From Streptomyces graminofaciens (lineage in GTDB: Bacteria; Actinomycetota; Actinomycetes; Streptomycetales; Streptomycetaceae), in the NCBI RefSeq assembly GCF_030294945.1, contig NZ_AP018448.1, forward strand, positions 6,726,001 to 6,790,000: a DNA stretch of 64,000 nt, written 5' to 3'. Within the stretch, counting starts at the first letter, position 1; each line of letters opens with the position of its first letter. A program made the position numbers and the translations under genes. Shown here piece after piece: positions 18,927-27,700 of this stretch. The notes under the pieces are model-generated. The model was given only the letters and a program-made list of their open reading frames with translations, was not told where the DNA came from and did no database searches.

Positions 18927-19541
18927 ATGCCCAGACGGGTGGATCACGCACAACGGCGTACCGAGATCGTCGAGGCGCTCATCAGGGTCGCCGGGCGGCG
19001 CGGGCTGCATGCCGTGGGGATGCGTGACGTGGCGGCGGAGGCCGGCGTTTCGCTACGGCTGGTGCAGTACTACTTCGAGACCAAGGAGAAGCTGCTGTTC
19101 TTCGGGCTGGAGCAGCTGACCGAGCGGTTCGGCAAGCGGGTCTCCGACCGTCTCCGGGCCGTCGGGGACGGTGCCGGCCCGCGTGCCGTGGTCGAGGCCC
19201 TGCTCGGGGTGGCCCTGCCGACCGACGAGGAGAGCCGCACGTTCCACCACCTCTACACCTCGTACGCGGTCCTGTCGATGACCGATCCCTCGCTCGCGGC
19301 CCAGCCCTTCATCAGTCGCCCCGATGCCGCCGAAGACGCCCTTTCCGGCCTCCTCCGGCAGGCACAGGCCGCTGATCTGCTCGCGCCGGGTGTCGACGTG
19401 CAGCTGGAGGCGATCAGCCTTCTGGCCATGTCCGCAGGGCTCGGTACCAGCGTCCTCGTCGGCCAGCGCAGCCAGGAGTCCGCCGAGGCGGTCCTGGACC
19501 ACCACCTGAACCGCATCTTCCGCGCCCCTGGGCGCAGCTGA
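18927..19541 (+). CDS. TetR-family transcriptional regulator
   Basis: A 204-residue TetR protein. The N-terminal HTH reads RRTEIVEALIRVAGRRGLHA, then VGMRDVAAEAGVSLRLVQYYF and ETKEKLL, which is the canonical TetR pattern including the recognition helix. The C-terminal half is an all-helical ligand and dimer domain without a recognisable ligand class. Its divergent neighbour, the alpha/beta hydrolase, is the likely target through the palindrome at 18833-18850. A hairpin follows the stop. Confidence 0.92.
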   Translation: MPRRVDHAQRRTEIVEALIRVAGRRGLHAVGMRDVAAEAGVSLRLVQYYFETKEKLLFFGLEQLTERFGKRVSDRLRAVGDGAGPRAVVEALLGVALPTDEESRTFHHLYTSYAVLSMTDPSLAAQPFISRPDAAEDALSGLLRQAQAADLLAPGVDVQLEAISLLAMSAGLGTSVLVGQRSQESAEAVLDHHLNRIFRAPGRS

Positions 19542-19557
19542 CGGCGGGACAGAGGGC

Positions 19558-19589
19558 GAGACCCCGCATTGTGGTGGCTGCAGGGTCTC
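19558..19589 (+). terminator. Hairpin after the TetR gene
   Basis: GAGACCC pairs with GGGTCTC, extended by GCA/TGC past a single-base bulge. It lies 16 bases after the stop. Confidence 0.55.
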
Positions 19590-19773
19590 AGATCGCGTGA
19601 CATGTCGATCTCAGCTGACCAGCGGATCCCCGGGTTACCTCACGGGATGAAATGCGGCTTGAGTCTGAGTTCCCTGGCACTTCATCAATTCCAGCGCGCT
19701 TCAGCGAGGTTGCGTCATCTCAACGCGTCAGCGCCGACCTGCTGCTATGGCCGGTCCGGCCCTTCGGCCGCGA

Positions 19774-20454
19774 TCACCTTGAGATGCGGGCTTCGATGCC
19801 GTCGAGCAGGAACTCGAGGCCGATCCGGAAGGTGTGGTCGGCGTCCAGGTGGGCGGCATCGCGCACCACCGTGGCCAGCGCGGGGAATCGGCCAGTGGCG
19901 AAGGTTCGCTCCAGATAGGGCCCGAGTGAGGCCTGCCAACGCTTCTCGTCCATCCCGGTGGTCCGCTCGGCACGCCGCTCGGCGATCTCCCGACGCACCG
20001 CGCCGATCACGTATGCGTTGACTGCGGCGACCACCGGCATGATGGCGTCCACGTCGACGTCGCCCAGTGCGGCCACCACGCTCTCCCCACTGGCCAGCGC
20101 GTGCGGCCCTAGCTGGGGTCGGCCACCCAGCAGATCGGCGAGCCATTCGTGCTCGTGAGCGGCGCGCCGAGTGGCTTCGGCAAGAGACCGGAGCGCCTCC
20201 CGCCAGCCGTCTCCGACCGGCCGGATCTCGGCGTGGGCGGCGTCGACCATCAGGTCGAGCAACTCCTCCTTGCTGCCGATGTAGCCGTACAGCCGCATCG
20301 GACGGACGTCCAGCACGGTGGCGACCTTGCGCAGCGACACCGCGTCCAGGCCGTCCGCGTCGGCCAGTTGGATCGCCGCTCGCACGATCCGTTCCCGGCT
20401 CAACGGGGCCGGCACGGGTCGATTCGGTGGCTCCGGCCTCTCCCACACCAACAT
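19774..20454 (-). CDS. TetR-family regulator (TetR_C-like) of the monooxygenase
   Basis: A 226-residue regulator. LSRERIVRAAIQLADADGLD, then AVSLRKVATVLDVRPMRLYGY and IGSKEELLDLMVD is a TetR HTH of the subgroup that includes classical tetracycline repressors (R-x-x-A-x-L-D-V-x-x-M-x-L-Y). The C-terminal domain (HEWLADLLGGRPQLGPHALA and later helices) also looks TetR_C-like. ATG 20454 is taken as start; an in-frame ATG at 20472 is possible. It is divergent from the flavin monooxygenase with a palindromic operator between them, the same architecture as tetR-target pairs. Confidence 0.88.
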   Translation of the reverse strand: MLVWERPEPPNRPVPAPLSRERIVRAAIQLADADGLDAVSLRKVATVLDVRPMRLYGYIGSKEELLDLMVDAAHAEIRPVGDGWREALRSLAEATRRAAHEHEWLADLLGGRPQLGPHALASGESVVAALGDVDVDAIMPVVAAVNAYVIGAVRREIAERRAERTTGMDEKRWQASLGPYLERTFATGRFPALATVVRDAAHLDADHTFRIGLEFLLDGIEARISR

Positions 20455-20480
20455 GCCACTGACAATACATCGCATCGGGC

Positions 20481-20510
20481 GATACAGTGTATTGATCAGT
20501 ACGGTGTATC
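20481..20510. promoter_or_regulatory. Operator between TetR and the flavin monooxygenase
   Basis: A 30-bp imperfect palindrome centred on TGATCA, with GATACA/TGTATC outer arms and GTA/TAC inner matches. It sits exactly in the divergent promoter gap, upstream of the GGAGGGAG ribosome-binding site of the monooxygenase. Confidence 0.7.
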
Positions 20511-20526
20511 GGAGGGAGAGGCGACC

Positions 20527-21636
20527 ATGACCATCACCATCGTCGGAGCCGGGCTGGGCGGCCTGGCCCTCGCCCGTGTGCTGCACGTGAACGGCATCGA
20601 CGCCGTCGTGTATGAACGTGAATCGTCACGCGGCGCGCGCGGCCAGGGCGGCATGCTCGACATCCACTCCGGCCAGCGGGCGCTGCGCGAGGCCGGTCTG
20701 ATCGACCAGTTCTACGAGATTGCCCGTGGCGAAGGCCAGGACATGCGTCTTCTCGAGCCGGATGGCACCCTGCTGCTCCAGGAGGACACGCCCGACGACG
20801 CCCCGCTTGAGCGACCCGAGGTCGACCGCGCCGATCTGCGCAACCTGCTGCTGGATTCCCTCCCCGAAGACGTCGTGCGCTGGGGGCACACGTTCAAATC
20901 CGCCGACAACGGCCTGCTGCACTTCGCCGACGGCAGCAGTGCGCCGTATGACCTGCTGGTCGGCGCGGACGGCGCGCAGTCCCGGGTCCGCACGCTGCTC
21001 ACCGACGCCCGCCCGACGCATATCGGCCAGAACATCGTCGAGGTCGGCATTCCCGACATCGACCGCACGCACCCCGACCTCGCGGCGATGGTCGGGCGCG
21101 GCAACTACTGGGTGCTCGGCAACGGACTGTCTCTGGCGGCGCAGCGCAACGGCGACGGCCGTGTCCGCATCGGCCTCAGCTTCTACAACACCGCCGAGGA
21201 CTGGTTCGCCACCAGCGGGATCCCGTTCGACGACCCGGCCGCCGCCCGGGCGCGGCTGATCGACCTGCTCCCCGGCTGGGACTCACGGTTCACCGCGCTG
21301 ATCGCTGCCTGCGACGACACGGTCGTGCCGCGGTCGATCACCACTCTCCCGGTCGGCCTGACCTGGCCGTCGACGCCGGGCGTCACGCTGCTCGGCGATG
21401 CCGCGCACCTGATGCCACCGGTGGGAGAGGGCGCCAACATGGCGCTGCTCGACGGTGCCCTGCTCGGTCTCGCGCTGGCCGCGCACCCGGAGGACTTTCC
21501 CGCCGCCGTCAAGGAATACGAACGCGAGATGTTCGAACGCACCAGCGCTGCCGCCCGGATGTCCGCGGACATGCAGGAATTGCTGACGTCGCCGGACGCC
21601 GCCCAGAAGATGCTCGCGTTCTTCCAACCTGGCTGA
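20527..21636 (+). CDS. FAD-dependent monooxygenase, TetX-like
   Basis: A 369-residue class A flavoprotein hydroxylase. It has the N-terminal Rossmann motif ITIVGAGLGGLALARVL, the acidic end YERE, and RGQGGMLDIHSGQRALREAG. The last resembles the segment after the dinucleotide fold in TetX-type tetracycline monooxygenases. The DG-like motif is seen in LLVGADGAQSRVR, and the second FAD motif is LLGDAAHLMPPVGEGAN. Length and motif spacing match small single-component hydroxylases. Regulation by a divergent TetR supports a drug- or metabolite-inducible role. Whether tetracyclines are substrates cannot be decided from sequence; other aromatic substrates are equally possible. Confidence 0.85.
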   Translation: MTITIVGAGLGGLALARVLHVNGIDAVVYERESSRGARGQGGMLDIHSGQRALREAGLIDQFYEIARGEGQDMRLLEPDGTLLLQEDTPDDAPLERPEVDRADLRNLLLDSLPEDVVRWGHTFKSADNGLLHFADGSSAPYDLLVGADGAQSRVRTLLTDARPTHIGQNIVEVGIPDIDRTHPDLAAMVGRGNYWVLGNGLSLAAQRNGDGRVRIGLSFYNTAEDWFATSGIPFDDPAAARARLIDLLPGWDSRFTALIAACDDTVVPRSITTLPVGLTWPSTPGVTLLGDAAHLMPPVGEGANMALLDGALLGLALAAHPEDFPAAVKEYEREMFERTSAAARMSADMQELLTSPDAAQKMLAFFQPG

Positions 21637-21900
21637 AGGTAACCAAATACGATCAGGGATCCGGTCGTCCGGCCGGCGCGATCATGCCCTCCAGCGCGGT
21701 CTCCACCCATCGGTCGTCGGCCCTGCCGGAGGGCCGCGTCATCGAGTCCCCCCAGACCCGCTGGCGAGCCGTGAATGCACGCACCCCACCTCGTCGCCCT
21801 GGTCCGTGCCGGAGCCCGCTTCGAACGAGGCCGCCTCGTCGAACGCACCGACGAGGAACTCGTCCCCACAGCCGCTTGAACCGATCGCTGGAACGGAACC
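21637..21900. other. Gap with a short unassigned open frame
   Basis: Between the monooxygenase and the NUDIX gene, a 34-codon frame (21775-21879, beginning MHAPHLVALVRAGARFERGR) reads like the tail of a coding sequence but has no start signal or recognisable family. It may be a relic of a lost gene. Nothing else is supportable here. Confidence 0.3.
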
Positions 21901-22461
21901 ATGAACGACATTGCTGGGAATGGCGCCTACTTCACCGCATTCATCAACGGTCAGGAATGGCGCGCTGCGTGGTATCCACCTTCTGACCCGCCGCCGGGTA
22001 CACCACACGGTGCGGAGGCGGTGTGCGTCGCCGGCGATCGGATCGTCGTGGTCAGCCCGGATGGACAGCGGTGGGGCCTGCCCGGCGGCCGCCCCGAGCG
22101 GCATGAGCAGTGGGTCGACACGATGCGACGCGAGGTCAGTGAGGAAGCCTGCGCCGAGGTGATGGACTGCCGACTCCTCGGGTTCAGCCGGGGCGTCTGC
22201 GTGCGAGGCCCGGAGGAAGGGCTGGTGCTGGTCCGGTCGATGTGGCGAGCAGAGGTGCGTCTGACTCCGTGGGACCCACGATTCGAGATGGCCCACCGCC
22301 GTCTACTGCCTGCGGAGGAGGTGTTCCACTCCCTCGCCATCCCCGACGGCCTCGGTCCCTTCTATCGCCGACTGTTCGCCGAAGCTGCCCTCTCCCGCCC
22401 CGACATCCACGACCTCCGACCATCAGATCCCTCATGCGACAAACGCACCGACGGATCTTGA
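21901..22461 (+). CDS. NUDIX-domain protein with an atypical box
   Basis: The 186-residue protein carries GGRPERHEQWVDTMRREVSE continuing EACAEV at about residues 67-92. This matches GX5EX7REX2EE, but the following Gly of the Nudix box is replaced (A-C instead of x-G). The metal-binding glutamates are therefore present and catalysis remains possible. The flanks (VSPDGQRWGLP before; FSRGVCVRGPEEGLVLVRSM after) fit the fold. Substrate unknown. ATG 21901 is preceded by GGAACGGAACC, a weak ribosome-binding site. Confidence 0.75.
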   Translation: MNDIAGNGAYFTAFINGQEWRAAWYPPSDPPPGTPHGAEAVCVAGDRIVVVSPDGQRWGLPGGRPERHEQWVDTMRREVSEEACAEVMDCRLLGFSRGVCVRGPEEGLVLVRSMWRAEVRLTPWDPRFEMAHRRLLPAEEVFHSLAIPDGLGPFYRRLFAEAALSRPDIHDLRPSDPSCDKRTDGS

Positions 22462-22796
22462 TCCACAGATCTTGACCATTCCTCACGGACAAGCCGACTG
22501 AAGGAGGTCGACAGGCGCCGTACTCCAGTCTCGGTCCTCCACGAGAACACCAACGCTGCTGACGGATACTCACCGTCGCAGTGACGCTGCCTCTCGCACA
22601 CCCCCGACCCACGGGCGATGACCCGCGCAGCCAAGGGTGTCAGAGGCACATCGGTGGGCGGAGCGGGCCGGAATCCCCATCAACAAAAGGGAGGACGCTT
22701 CGACCAGCGAGACTCACGAAGACGGCATGAGTGCCATCGAAGCGCCATCGGAGCTGAGATCGCGCCGCGAAATTCGAGACCCTGCATGGCTCAGGA
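22462..22796. other. Gap between the NUDIX gene and dnaB
   Basis: About 335 bases between convergent genes. I looked for a terminator, RNA gene or small gene and found none that is convincing; short open frames here have no family features. Confidence 0.4.
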
Positions 22797-24272
22797 TCAG
22801 GTCTGAGCCATGTCCACGAAGCGCGAGTAGTGGCCTTGGAAGGCGACCGTGATCGTGGCCGTCGGCCCGTTACGGTGCTTGCCCACGATGATGTCGGCCT
22901 CGCCCGCGCGCGGCGACTCCTTCTCGTACGCGTCCTCTCTGTGCAGCAGAATCACCATGTCCGCGTCCTGCTCGATCGATCCGGACTCACGCAGGTCGGA
23001 GACCATGGGTTTCTTGTCCGTGCGCTGCTCGGGACCACGGTTGAGCTGCGACAGCGCGATCACCGGCAGCTCCAGCTCCTTGGCCAGGAGCTTCAGGTTT
23101 CGCGACATGTCCGAGACTTCCTGCTGGCGGCTCTCGGACCGCTTGCCGCCGGACTGCATCAGCTGGAGATAGTCGATGATGACCAGCTTCAGGTCGTTGC
23201 GTTGCTTGAGGCGGCGGCACTTGGCGCGGATCTCCATCATCGACAGGTTCGGGGAGTCGTCGATGTAGAGCGGGGCCGACGAGACGTCCGGCATGCGGCG
23301 GGCCAGCCGGGTCCAGTCCTCGTCGGTCATCGTGCCGGACCGCATGTGGTGCAGGGCGACGCGTGCCTCGGCCGACAGCAGACGCATCGCGATCTCGTTG
23401 CGGCCCATTTCGAGGGAGAAGATCACGCTCGGGAGGTTGTGCTTGATCGAGCAGGCTCGTGCGAAGTCCAGCGCGAGCGTGGACTTACCCATGGCGGGAC
23501 GAGCCGCGATGATGATCATCTGGCCCGGGTGCAGACCGTTGGTGAGCTGGTCGAGATCGGTGAAGCCGGTCGGCACACCCGTCATCTCGCCCGAACGCGA
23601 ACCGATCGCCTCGATCTCGTCGAGCGCGCCCTCCATGATGTCGCCGAGCGGCAGATAGTCCTCGGTCGTGCGCTGCTCGGTCACGGCGAAAATCTCGGCC
23701 TGCGCCCTGTTGACGATCTCGTCGACGTCGTCGTCGGCCGCGTATCCCATCTGGGTGATCCGGGTCCCCGCCTCGACCAGACGGCGCAGCACCGCCCGCT
23801 CATGGACGATCTCCGCGTAGTACTCGGCGTTGGCCGCCGTCGGCACCGTCTGGACCAAGGTGTGCAGATACGGCGCGCCACCCACCTTGGTGATCTCGCC
23901 GCGCTTGGTGAGCTCGGCGGCGATGGTGATCGGGTCGGCGGGCTCGCCCTTCGCATAGATGTCGAGGATCGCCTGGTAGATGGTCTCGTGCGCCGGCTTG
24001 TAGAAGTCGTGGCCCTTGAGGACCTCGACCACGTCGGCGATGGCGTCCTTGGACAGCAGCATGCCGCCGAGGACGGACTGCTCGGCGTCGAGGTCCTGCG
24101 GCGGTACGCGTTCGAAGGACGAGCCGCCGCCGTCCCACTCACCGCTCTCCCGGCCGCGTTCATGCTGTTCGTCCCGGCCCCGGCCGCCATCATTGCGTCG
24201 GCGGGCGGCGGGCAGACGATCACTGGGTCCGCTGTCGGCCCACGGGTCGTCCAAGGGCTCGGAAATGCTCAC
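22797..24272 (-). CDS. dnaB: Replicative DNA helicase DnaB
   Basis: A 491-residue hexameric 5'-3' helicase that unwinds the chromosome ahead of the polymerase. The N-terminal DnaB domain begins at VPPQDLDAEQSVLGGMLLSKD near residue 60, after a charged Arg/Gly-rich stretch. The RecA-like domain has the Walker A region AARPAMGKSTLALDF, FSLEMGRNEIAMRLL, the Walker B VIIDYLQLM and the arginine-finger region KHRNGPTATI. No intein interrupts it. GTG 24272 is chosen because AGGAGG lies just upstream. Upstream of it is a small cluster of DnaA boxes. Confidence 0.97.
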   Translation of the reverse strand: MSISEPLDDPWADSGPSDRLPAARRRNDGGRGRDEQHERGRESGEWDGGGSSFERVPPQDLDAEQSVLGGMLLSKDAIADVVEVLKGHDFYKPAHETIYQAILDIYAKGEPADPITIAAELTKRGEITKVGGAPYLHTLVQTVPTAANAEYYAEIVHERAVLRRLVEAGTRITQMGYAADDDVDEIVNRAQAEIFAVTEQRTTEDYLPLGDIMEGALDEIEAIGSRSGEMTGVPTGFTDLDQLTNGLHPGQMIIIAARPAMGKSTLALDFARACSIKHNLPSVIFSLEMGRNEIAMRLLSAEARVALHHMRSGTMTDEDWTRLARRMPDVSSAPLYIDDSPNLSMMEIRAKCRRLKQRNDLKLVIIDYLQLMQSGGKRSESRQQEVSDMSRNLKLLAKELELPVIALSQLNRGPEQRTDKKPMVSDLRESGSIEQDADMVILLHREDAYEKESPRAGEADIIVGKHRNGPTATITVAFQGHYSRFVDMAQT

Positions 24273-24453
24273 CGAGCAACCTCCTCCCGTCCGCCGAGCG
24301 GACCTCGCCGTGCCCCTCTTTCTACGGCACGACACTGACAAATGAGAGGCCCAACTCCGGTTCTGGCGGCGTCGGATTTGCGAGGTTTCCGAGATCCGCC
24401 GCGGAGTGGGCGCCGCACCACCGTAGGCCCGCAGGCACCGTCAGCCAATCTGG

Positions 24454-24497
24454 TTATCCACAGGCCATGTGGACGACGGCCCAGATGCTGTGGAGAA
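24454..24497. promoter_or_regulatory. Three DnaA-box-like sites upstream of dnaB
   Basis: TTATCCACA (24454-24462, plus), TCGTCCACA (24468-24476, minus) and TTCTCCACA (24489-24497, minus) all fit the streptomycete consensus YYVTCCACA, within 44 bases. A further near-match (AACTCCACA) overlaps the third. They lie in the 458-base gap between dnaB and the divergent MATE gene, which holds no other gene I can support. Confidence 0.65.
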
Positions 24498-24730
24498 CTC
24501 CACAAAACCTGTGCACGAGTCGGTGGACAGCCCTGTGAACAAGCACTCGTCCACTCCAAGCAACCTCATCTGACCTGCGCCTTTACCGTCCACGGGCTGT
24601 GCAGAAGAAAAACTTTCCCGAGCGGATCAAGATCATCACAATCAGTGCCCACCGGCACACTCAACCACGTGTGAAGTAAGGGTCATAGACGGATTGCATC
24701 TCTTACCTGTGGAAGATTAGATTGGTGCTC

Positions 24731-26068
24731 ATGACACAGGCTCCCGCGATACCCAGGGCCACCCGACGTCGGCACGACCGAGAGATCGTCGCGCTGGCCG
24801 TTCCGGCCTTCGGCGCGCTCGTCGCCGAGCCTCTCTTCCTGCTGGCCGACACCGCCATCGTCGGCCACCTCGGCACCGCACAGCTGGCCGGCCTCGGCAT
24901 CGCCTCGGCCCTCCTCGCCACCGCAGTGAGCATCTTCGTCTTCCTCGCGTACGCCACCACCGCCGCGGTCGCCCGACGCGTGGGGGCCGACGATCTACGG
25001 GCCGCCATCCGCCAGGGCTTGGACGGAATCTGGCTCGCCCTGTTGCTCGGAACCATCGTCGTCGCGGTCGTACTGCCCACCGCACCTGCCTTGGTGTCCG
25101 TCTTCGGCGCCTCGGACACCGCGGCTCCGTACGCGACTACCTATCTGCGGATCTCGGCACTCGGCATCCCGGCGATGCTCGTCGTGTTCGCCGCCACCGG
25201 CGTCCTACGCGGCCTCCAGGACACGAAGACACCTCTGTACGTCGCCATCGCGGGCTTCGTCGCCAACGCCGCACTCAACGCCGGCCTCGTCTACGGCGCA
25301 GACCTGGGCATCGCCGGATCCGCCTGGGGCACGGTCATCGCACAGTTCGGCATGGCCACCGCCTACCTCTGCGTCGTGGTCCGCGGGGCCCGCAGGTACG
25401 GAGCCTCACTGCGGCCCGATGCAGCCGGCATACGTGCCTCCGCCCAGGCCGGCGCACCACTGCTGGTGCGTACGCTCTCGCTGCGGGCCATCCTGCTGGT
25501 CGCCACCGCAGTCGCCGCTCGCCTCGGGGACGCGGACATCGCCGCACACCAGATCATTTTGTCGCTCTGGAGTCTGCTCGCCTTCGCCCTGGACGCGATC
25601 GCCATAGCAGGGCAGGCCATCATCGGCCGCTACCTCGGCGCGGGCGACGCCCAGGGCGCACGCGAGGCCTGCCGCCGCATGGTGCAGTGGGGGGTGGCCA
25701 CCGGTGTCGTGCTCGGAGGGCTGGTGATCGTCGCTCGGCCCTTGTTCGTCCCGCTCTTCACGGGCGACCCGGCCGTCCAGAACGCCGCAGTGCCTGCTCT
25801 TGTCGTGGTGGCGCTCTCCCAGCCGATCTCCGGGATCGTCTTCGTACTGGACGGTGTGCTGATGGGTGCGGGAGACGGTCCCTATCTCGCCTGGGCCATG
25901 CTGTTGACCCTGGCGGTGTTCATCCCGGTGGCTCTGCTCGTCCCCACCCTCGGCGGCGGTCTGACCGCTCTCTGGGGAGCCATGACTCTCATGATGGCGA
26001 CCCGCATGCTGACCCTCTGGCTGCGCTCCCGCTCGGGACGCTGGATCGTCACCGGCGCGACGCGTTGA
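24731..26068 (+). CDS. MATE-family efflux protein (DinF-like)
   Basis: A ~445-residue, 12-helix membrane exporter. The N-terminal half includes EIVALAVPAFGALVAEPLFL and DTAIVGHLGTAQLAGLGIAS, the typical MATE helix 1-2 pattern, and the repeat is mirrored in the second half at AHQIILSLWSLLAFALDAIA followed by GQAIIGRYLGAGD. The DinF branch is suggested by GVLRGLQDTKTPLYVAIAGF. It probably exports cationic or small organic molecules using Na+ or H+. The start is uncertain: ATG 24731, or TTG 24722 with better spacing to GGAAGA. A hairpin follows the stop. Confidence 0.9.
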   Translation: MTQAPAIPRATRRRHDREIVALAVPAFGALVAEPLFLLADTAIVGHLGTAQLAGLGIASALLATAVSIFVFLAYATTAAVARRVGADDLRAAIRQGLDGIWLALLLGTIVVAVVLPTAPALVSVFGASDTAAPYATTYLRISALGIPAMLVVFAATGVLRGLQDTKTPLYVAIAGFVANAALNAGLVYGADLGIAGSAWGTVIAQFGMATAYLCVVVRGARRYGASLRPDAAGIRASAQAGAPLLVRTLSLRAILLVATAVAARLGDADIAAHQIILSLWSLLAFALDAIAIAGQAIIGRYLGAGDAQGAREACRRMVQWGVATGVVLGGLVIVARPLFVPLFTGDPAVQNAAVPALVVVALSQPISGIVFVLDGVLMGAGDGPYLAWAMLLTLAVFIPVALLVPTLGGGLTALWGAMTLMMATRMLTLWLRSRSGRWIVTGATR

Positions 26069-26116
26069 GCGAGCCCCGAAACCAGGCGGCCTCTTGCCAA
26101 GGCCAACTCGGTCGGC

Positions 26117-26153
26117 CTGCGGCCGGCCCAGGTTGCTCCAAGGCCGGCCGCAG
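26117..26153 (+). terminator. Terminator of the MATE gene
   Basis: A perfect 12-bp stem (CTGCGGCCGGCC and complement) with a 13-base loop. Confidence 0.75.
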
Positions 26154-26158
26154 CTCGT

Positions 26159-26172
26159 GTTTCACGTGAAAC
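26159..26172. promoter_or_regulatory. parS site (exact), first of a pair
   Basis: Perfect GTTTCACGTGAAAC between the terminators of the convergent MATE and rplI genes. Confidence 0.93.
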
Positions 26173-26189
26173 ATCGTCTAGTTCACGCT

Positions 26190-26203
26190 GTTTCACGTGA
26201 AAC
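26190..26203. promoter_or_regulatory. parS site (exact), second of a pair
   Basis: Perfect GTTTCACGTGAAAC, 31 bases centre to centre from the preceding site (about three helical turns), so both present the same DNA face. Confidence 0.93.
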
Positions 26204-26207
26204 ACGT

Positions 26208-26243
26208 CTGTGGGGCCGCACCCTCTCGGGTCCGGCCCCACAG
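26208..26243 (-). terminator. Terminator of the rpsF-ssb-rpsR-rplI operon
   Basis: A perfect 10-bp GC-rich stem (CTGTGGGGCC and complement), extended by one pair, lies 23 bases beyond the rplI stop. Confidence 0.75.
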
Positions 26244-26265
26244 ATCGCTTCAGCGAGCGCAGCGA

Positions 26266-26712
26266 TTAGGCCGCGATGACCTCGATGTTGACCTTGGCGG
26301 CAACCTCGGGGTGCAGACGCACGGACGTCTCGTGGGCGCCCAGGGTCTTGATGGGCGAGCCCAGCTCGATGCGGCGCTTGTCGACCTCGGGGCCACCGGA
26401 AGCCTTGATCGCCGAGGCGATGTCGGCCGGGGTGACGGAACCGAAGAGACGACCGGCGTCGCCGGAGCGGACGGCCAGACGGACCTTGACAGCCTCGAGC
26501 TGGCCCTTGATCTGGTTGGCCTGCTCGATGGTCTGGATCTCGTGGATCTTGCGAGCGCGACGGATCTGCTCGACGTCCTTCTCGCCACCCTTGGTCCAGC
26601 GGATAGCGAACTTCCGCGGGATCAGGTAGTTGCGAGCGTAACCGTCCTTGACGTCGACGACGTCGCCCGCGGCACCGAGGCCGGAGACCTCGTGGGTGAG
26701 GATGATCTTCAT
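26266..26712 (-). CDS. rplI: Ribosomal protein L9
   Basis: A 148-residue large-subunit protein with the expected two-domain layout. The N-terminal 23S-binding domain opens [20 protein letters not shown] and [12 protein letters not shown]; a long connecting helix around residues 45-75 follows; the C-terminal domain contains [15 protein letters not shown]. Length is normal. Last gene of the operon, 18 bases after rpsR, with a GGAAGGG-type ribosome-binding site. Confidence 0.97.
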   Translation of the reverse strand: MKIILTHEVSGLGAAGDVVDVKDGYARNYLIPRKFAIRWTKGGEKDVEQIRRARKIHEIQTIEQANQIKGQLEAVKVRLAVRSGDAGRLFGSVTPADIASAIKASGGPEVDKRRIELGSPIKTLGAHETSVRLHPEVAAKVNIEVIAA

Positions 26713-26730
26713 GTTTCGGTCACCCTTCCC

Positions 26731-26967
26731 TTATCGCGCGGTGGAGGTGTAGGGCAGCAGCGCCATCTCACGGCTGTTCTTGACGGCCGTGGCGACGTCA
26801 CGCTGGTGCTGCGTGCAGTTGCCGGTCACGCGGCGGGCACGGATCTTGCCGCGGTCGGAAATGAACTTCCGCAGCATGTTCGTGTCCTTGTAGTCCACGT
26901 ACGTGACCTTGTCCTTGCAGAAAGCGCAGACCTTCTTCTTAGGCTTGCGCACAGGCGGCTTCGCCAT
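26731..26967 (-). CDS. rpsR: Ribosomal protein S18 (zinc-binding form)
   Basis: A 78-residue small-subunit protein. [20 protein letters not shown] and [14 protein letters not shown] keep the CxxC plus later Cys/His ligands of the zinc-containing 'C+' version, as opposed to the Zur-regulated zinc-free paralogues found elsewhere in streptomycetes. It binds with S6 on the platform, consistent with rpsF in the same operon. Confidence 0.97.
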   Translation of the reverse strand: MAKPPVRKPKKKVCAFCKDKVTYVDYKDTNMLRKFISDRGKIRARRVTGNCTQHQRDVATAVKNSREMALLPYTSTAR

Positions 26968-27024
26968 GGTGTTTCTCCTGTGTGATCAAGAAGTGTGGGT
27001 ACGACCCACCCTTGGCCCGAAGGC

Positions 27025-27621
27025 CTAGAAGGGGGGCTCGTCCGAGTAGCCGCCGCCACCGCCGCCGCCGGAGTTTCCACCCCAGCCGCCGCCACCGCCC
27101 TGGTTGCCACCGGCGGGAGCGCCGGTCGCCCAGGGGTCGTCGGCAGGAGCGCCGCCGCCCTGCTGACCGCCGCCGGGGCCACCGCCCCAGCCGCCGCCAC
27201 CCTGGCCGCCACCGCCACCGCCGCCGTAACCACCCTGGCCACTGCGGCCGGCGCCGCCGGCGGTCTTGGTGACCTTGGCCGTGGCACTGCGCAGGCTGGC
27301 GCCGACTTCCTCGACGTCCAGCTCGTAGACCGTGCGCTTGACGCCCTCACGGTCCTCGTAGGACCGCTGCTTCAGCCGGCCCTGCACGATGACGCGCATG
27401 CCTCGCTGGAGCGACTCGGCGACGTTCTCCGCCGCCTGACGCCAGACCGAGCAGGTCAGGAACAGGCTCTCGCCGTCCTTCCACTCATTGGTCTGACGGT
27501 CGAAGGTGCGGGGGGTGGACGCGACACGGAACTTCGCGACCGCCGCACCGGAAGGGGTGAAGCGCAGCTCGGGGTCGTCGACAAGATTGCCGACGACCGT
27601 GATGACGGTCTCGCCTGCCAT
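27025..27621 (-). CDS. ssb: Single-stranded DNA-binding protein
   Basis: A 198-residue SSB. The OB-fold occupies about residues 1-112 ([51 protein letters not shown]), followed by a Gly-rich linker of about 75 residues with many Gly-Gly-Gly and Trp-Gly units. It ends in the acidic tip SDEPPF that recruits partner proteins. It lies between rpsF and rpsR, the standard bacterial order, and acts at the replication fork with DnaB. Confidence 0.97.
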   Translation of the reverse strand: MAGETVITVVGNLVDDPELRFTPSGAAVAKFRVASTPRTFDRQTNEWKDGESLFLTCSVWRQAAENVAESLQRGMRVIVQGRLKQRSYEDREGVKRTVYELDVEEVGASLRSATAKVTKTAGGAGRSGQGGYGGGGGGGQGGGGWGGGPGGGQQGGGAPADDPWATGAPAGGNQGGGGGWGGNSGGGGGGGYSDEPPF

Positions 27622-27700
27622 TGGGGGAACCTCTCGGCGGGTTTGCTGCTGGCTGCTTGGTGCTGCTACTCGATGCCCGAAATCAGCTGAGCGGAAGAGC

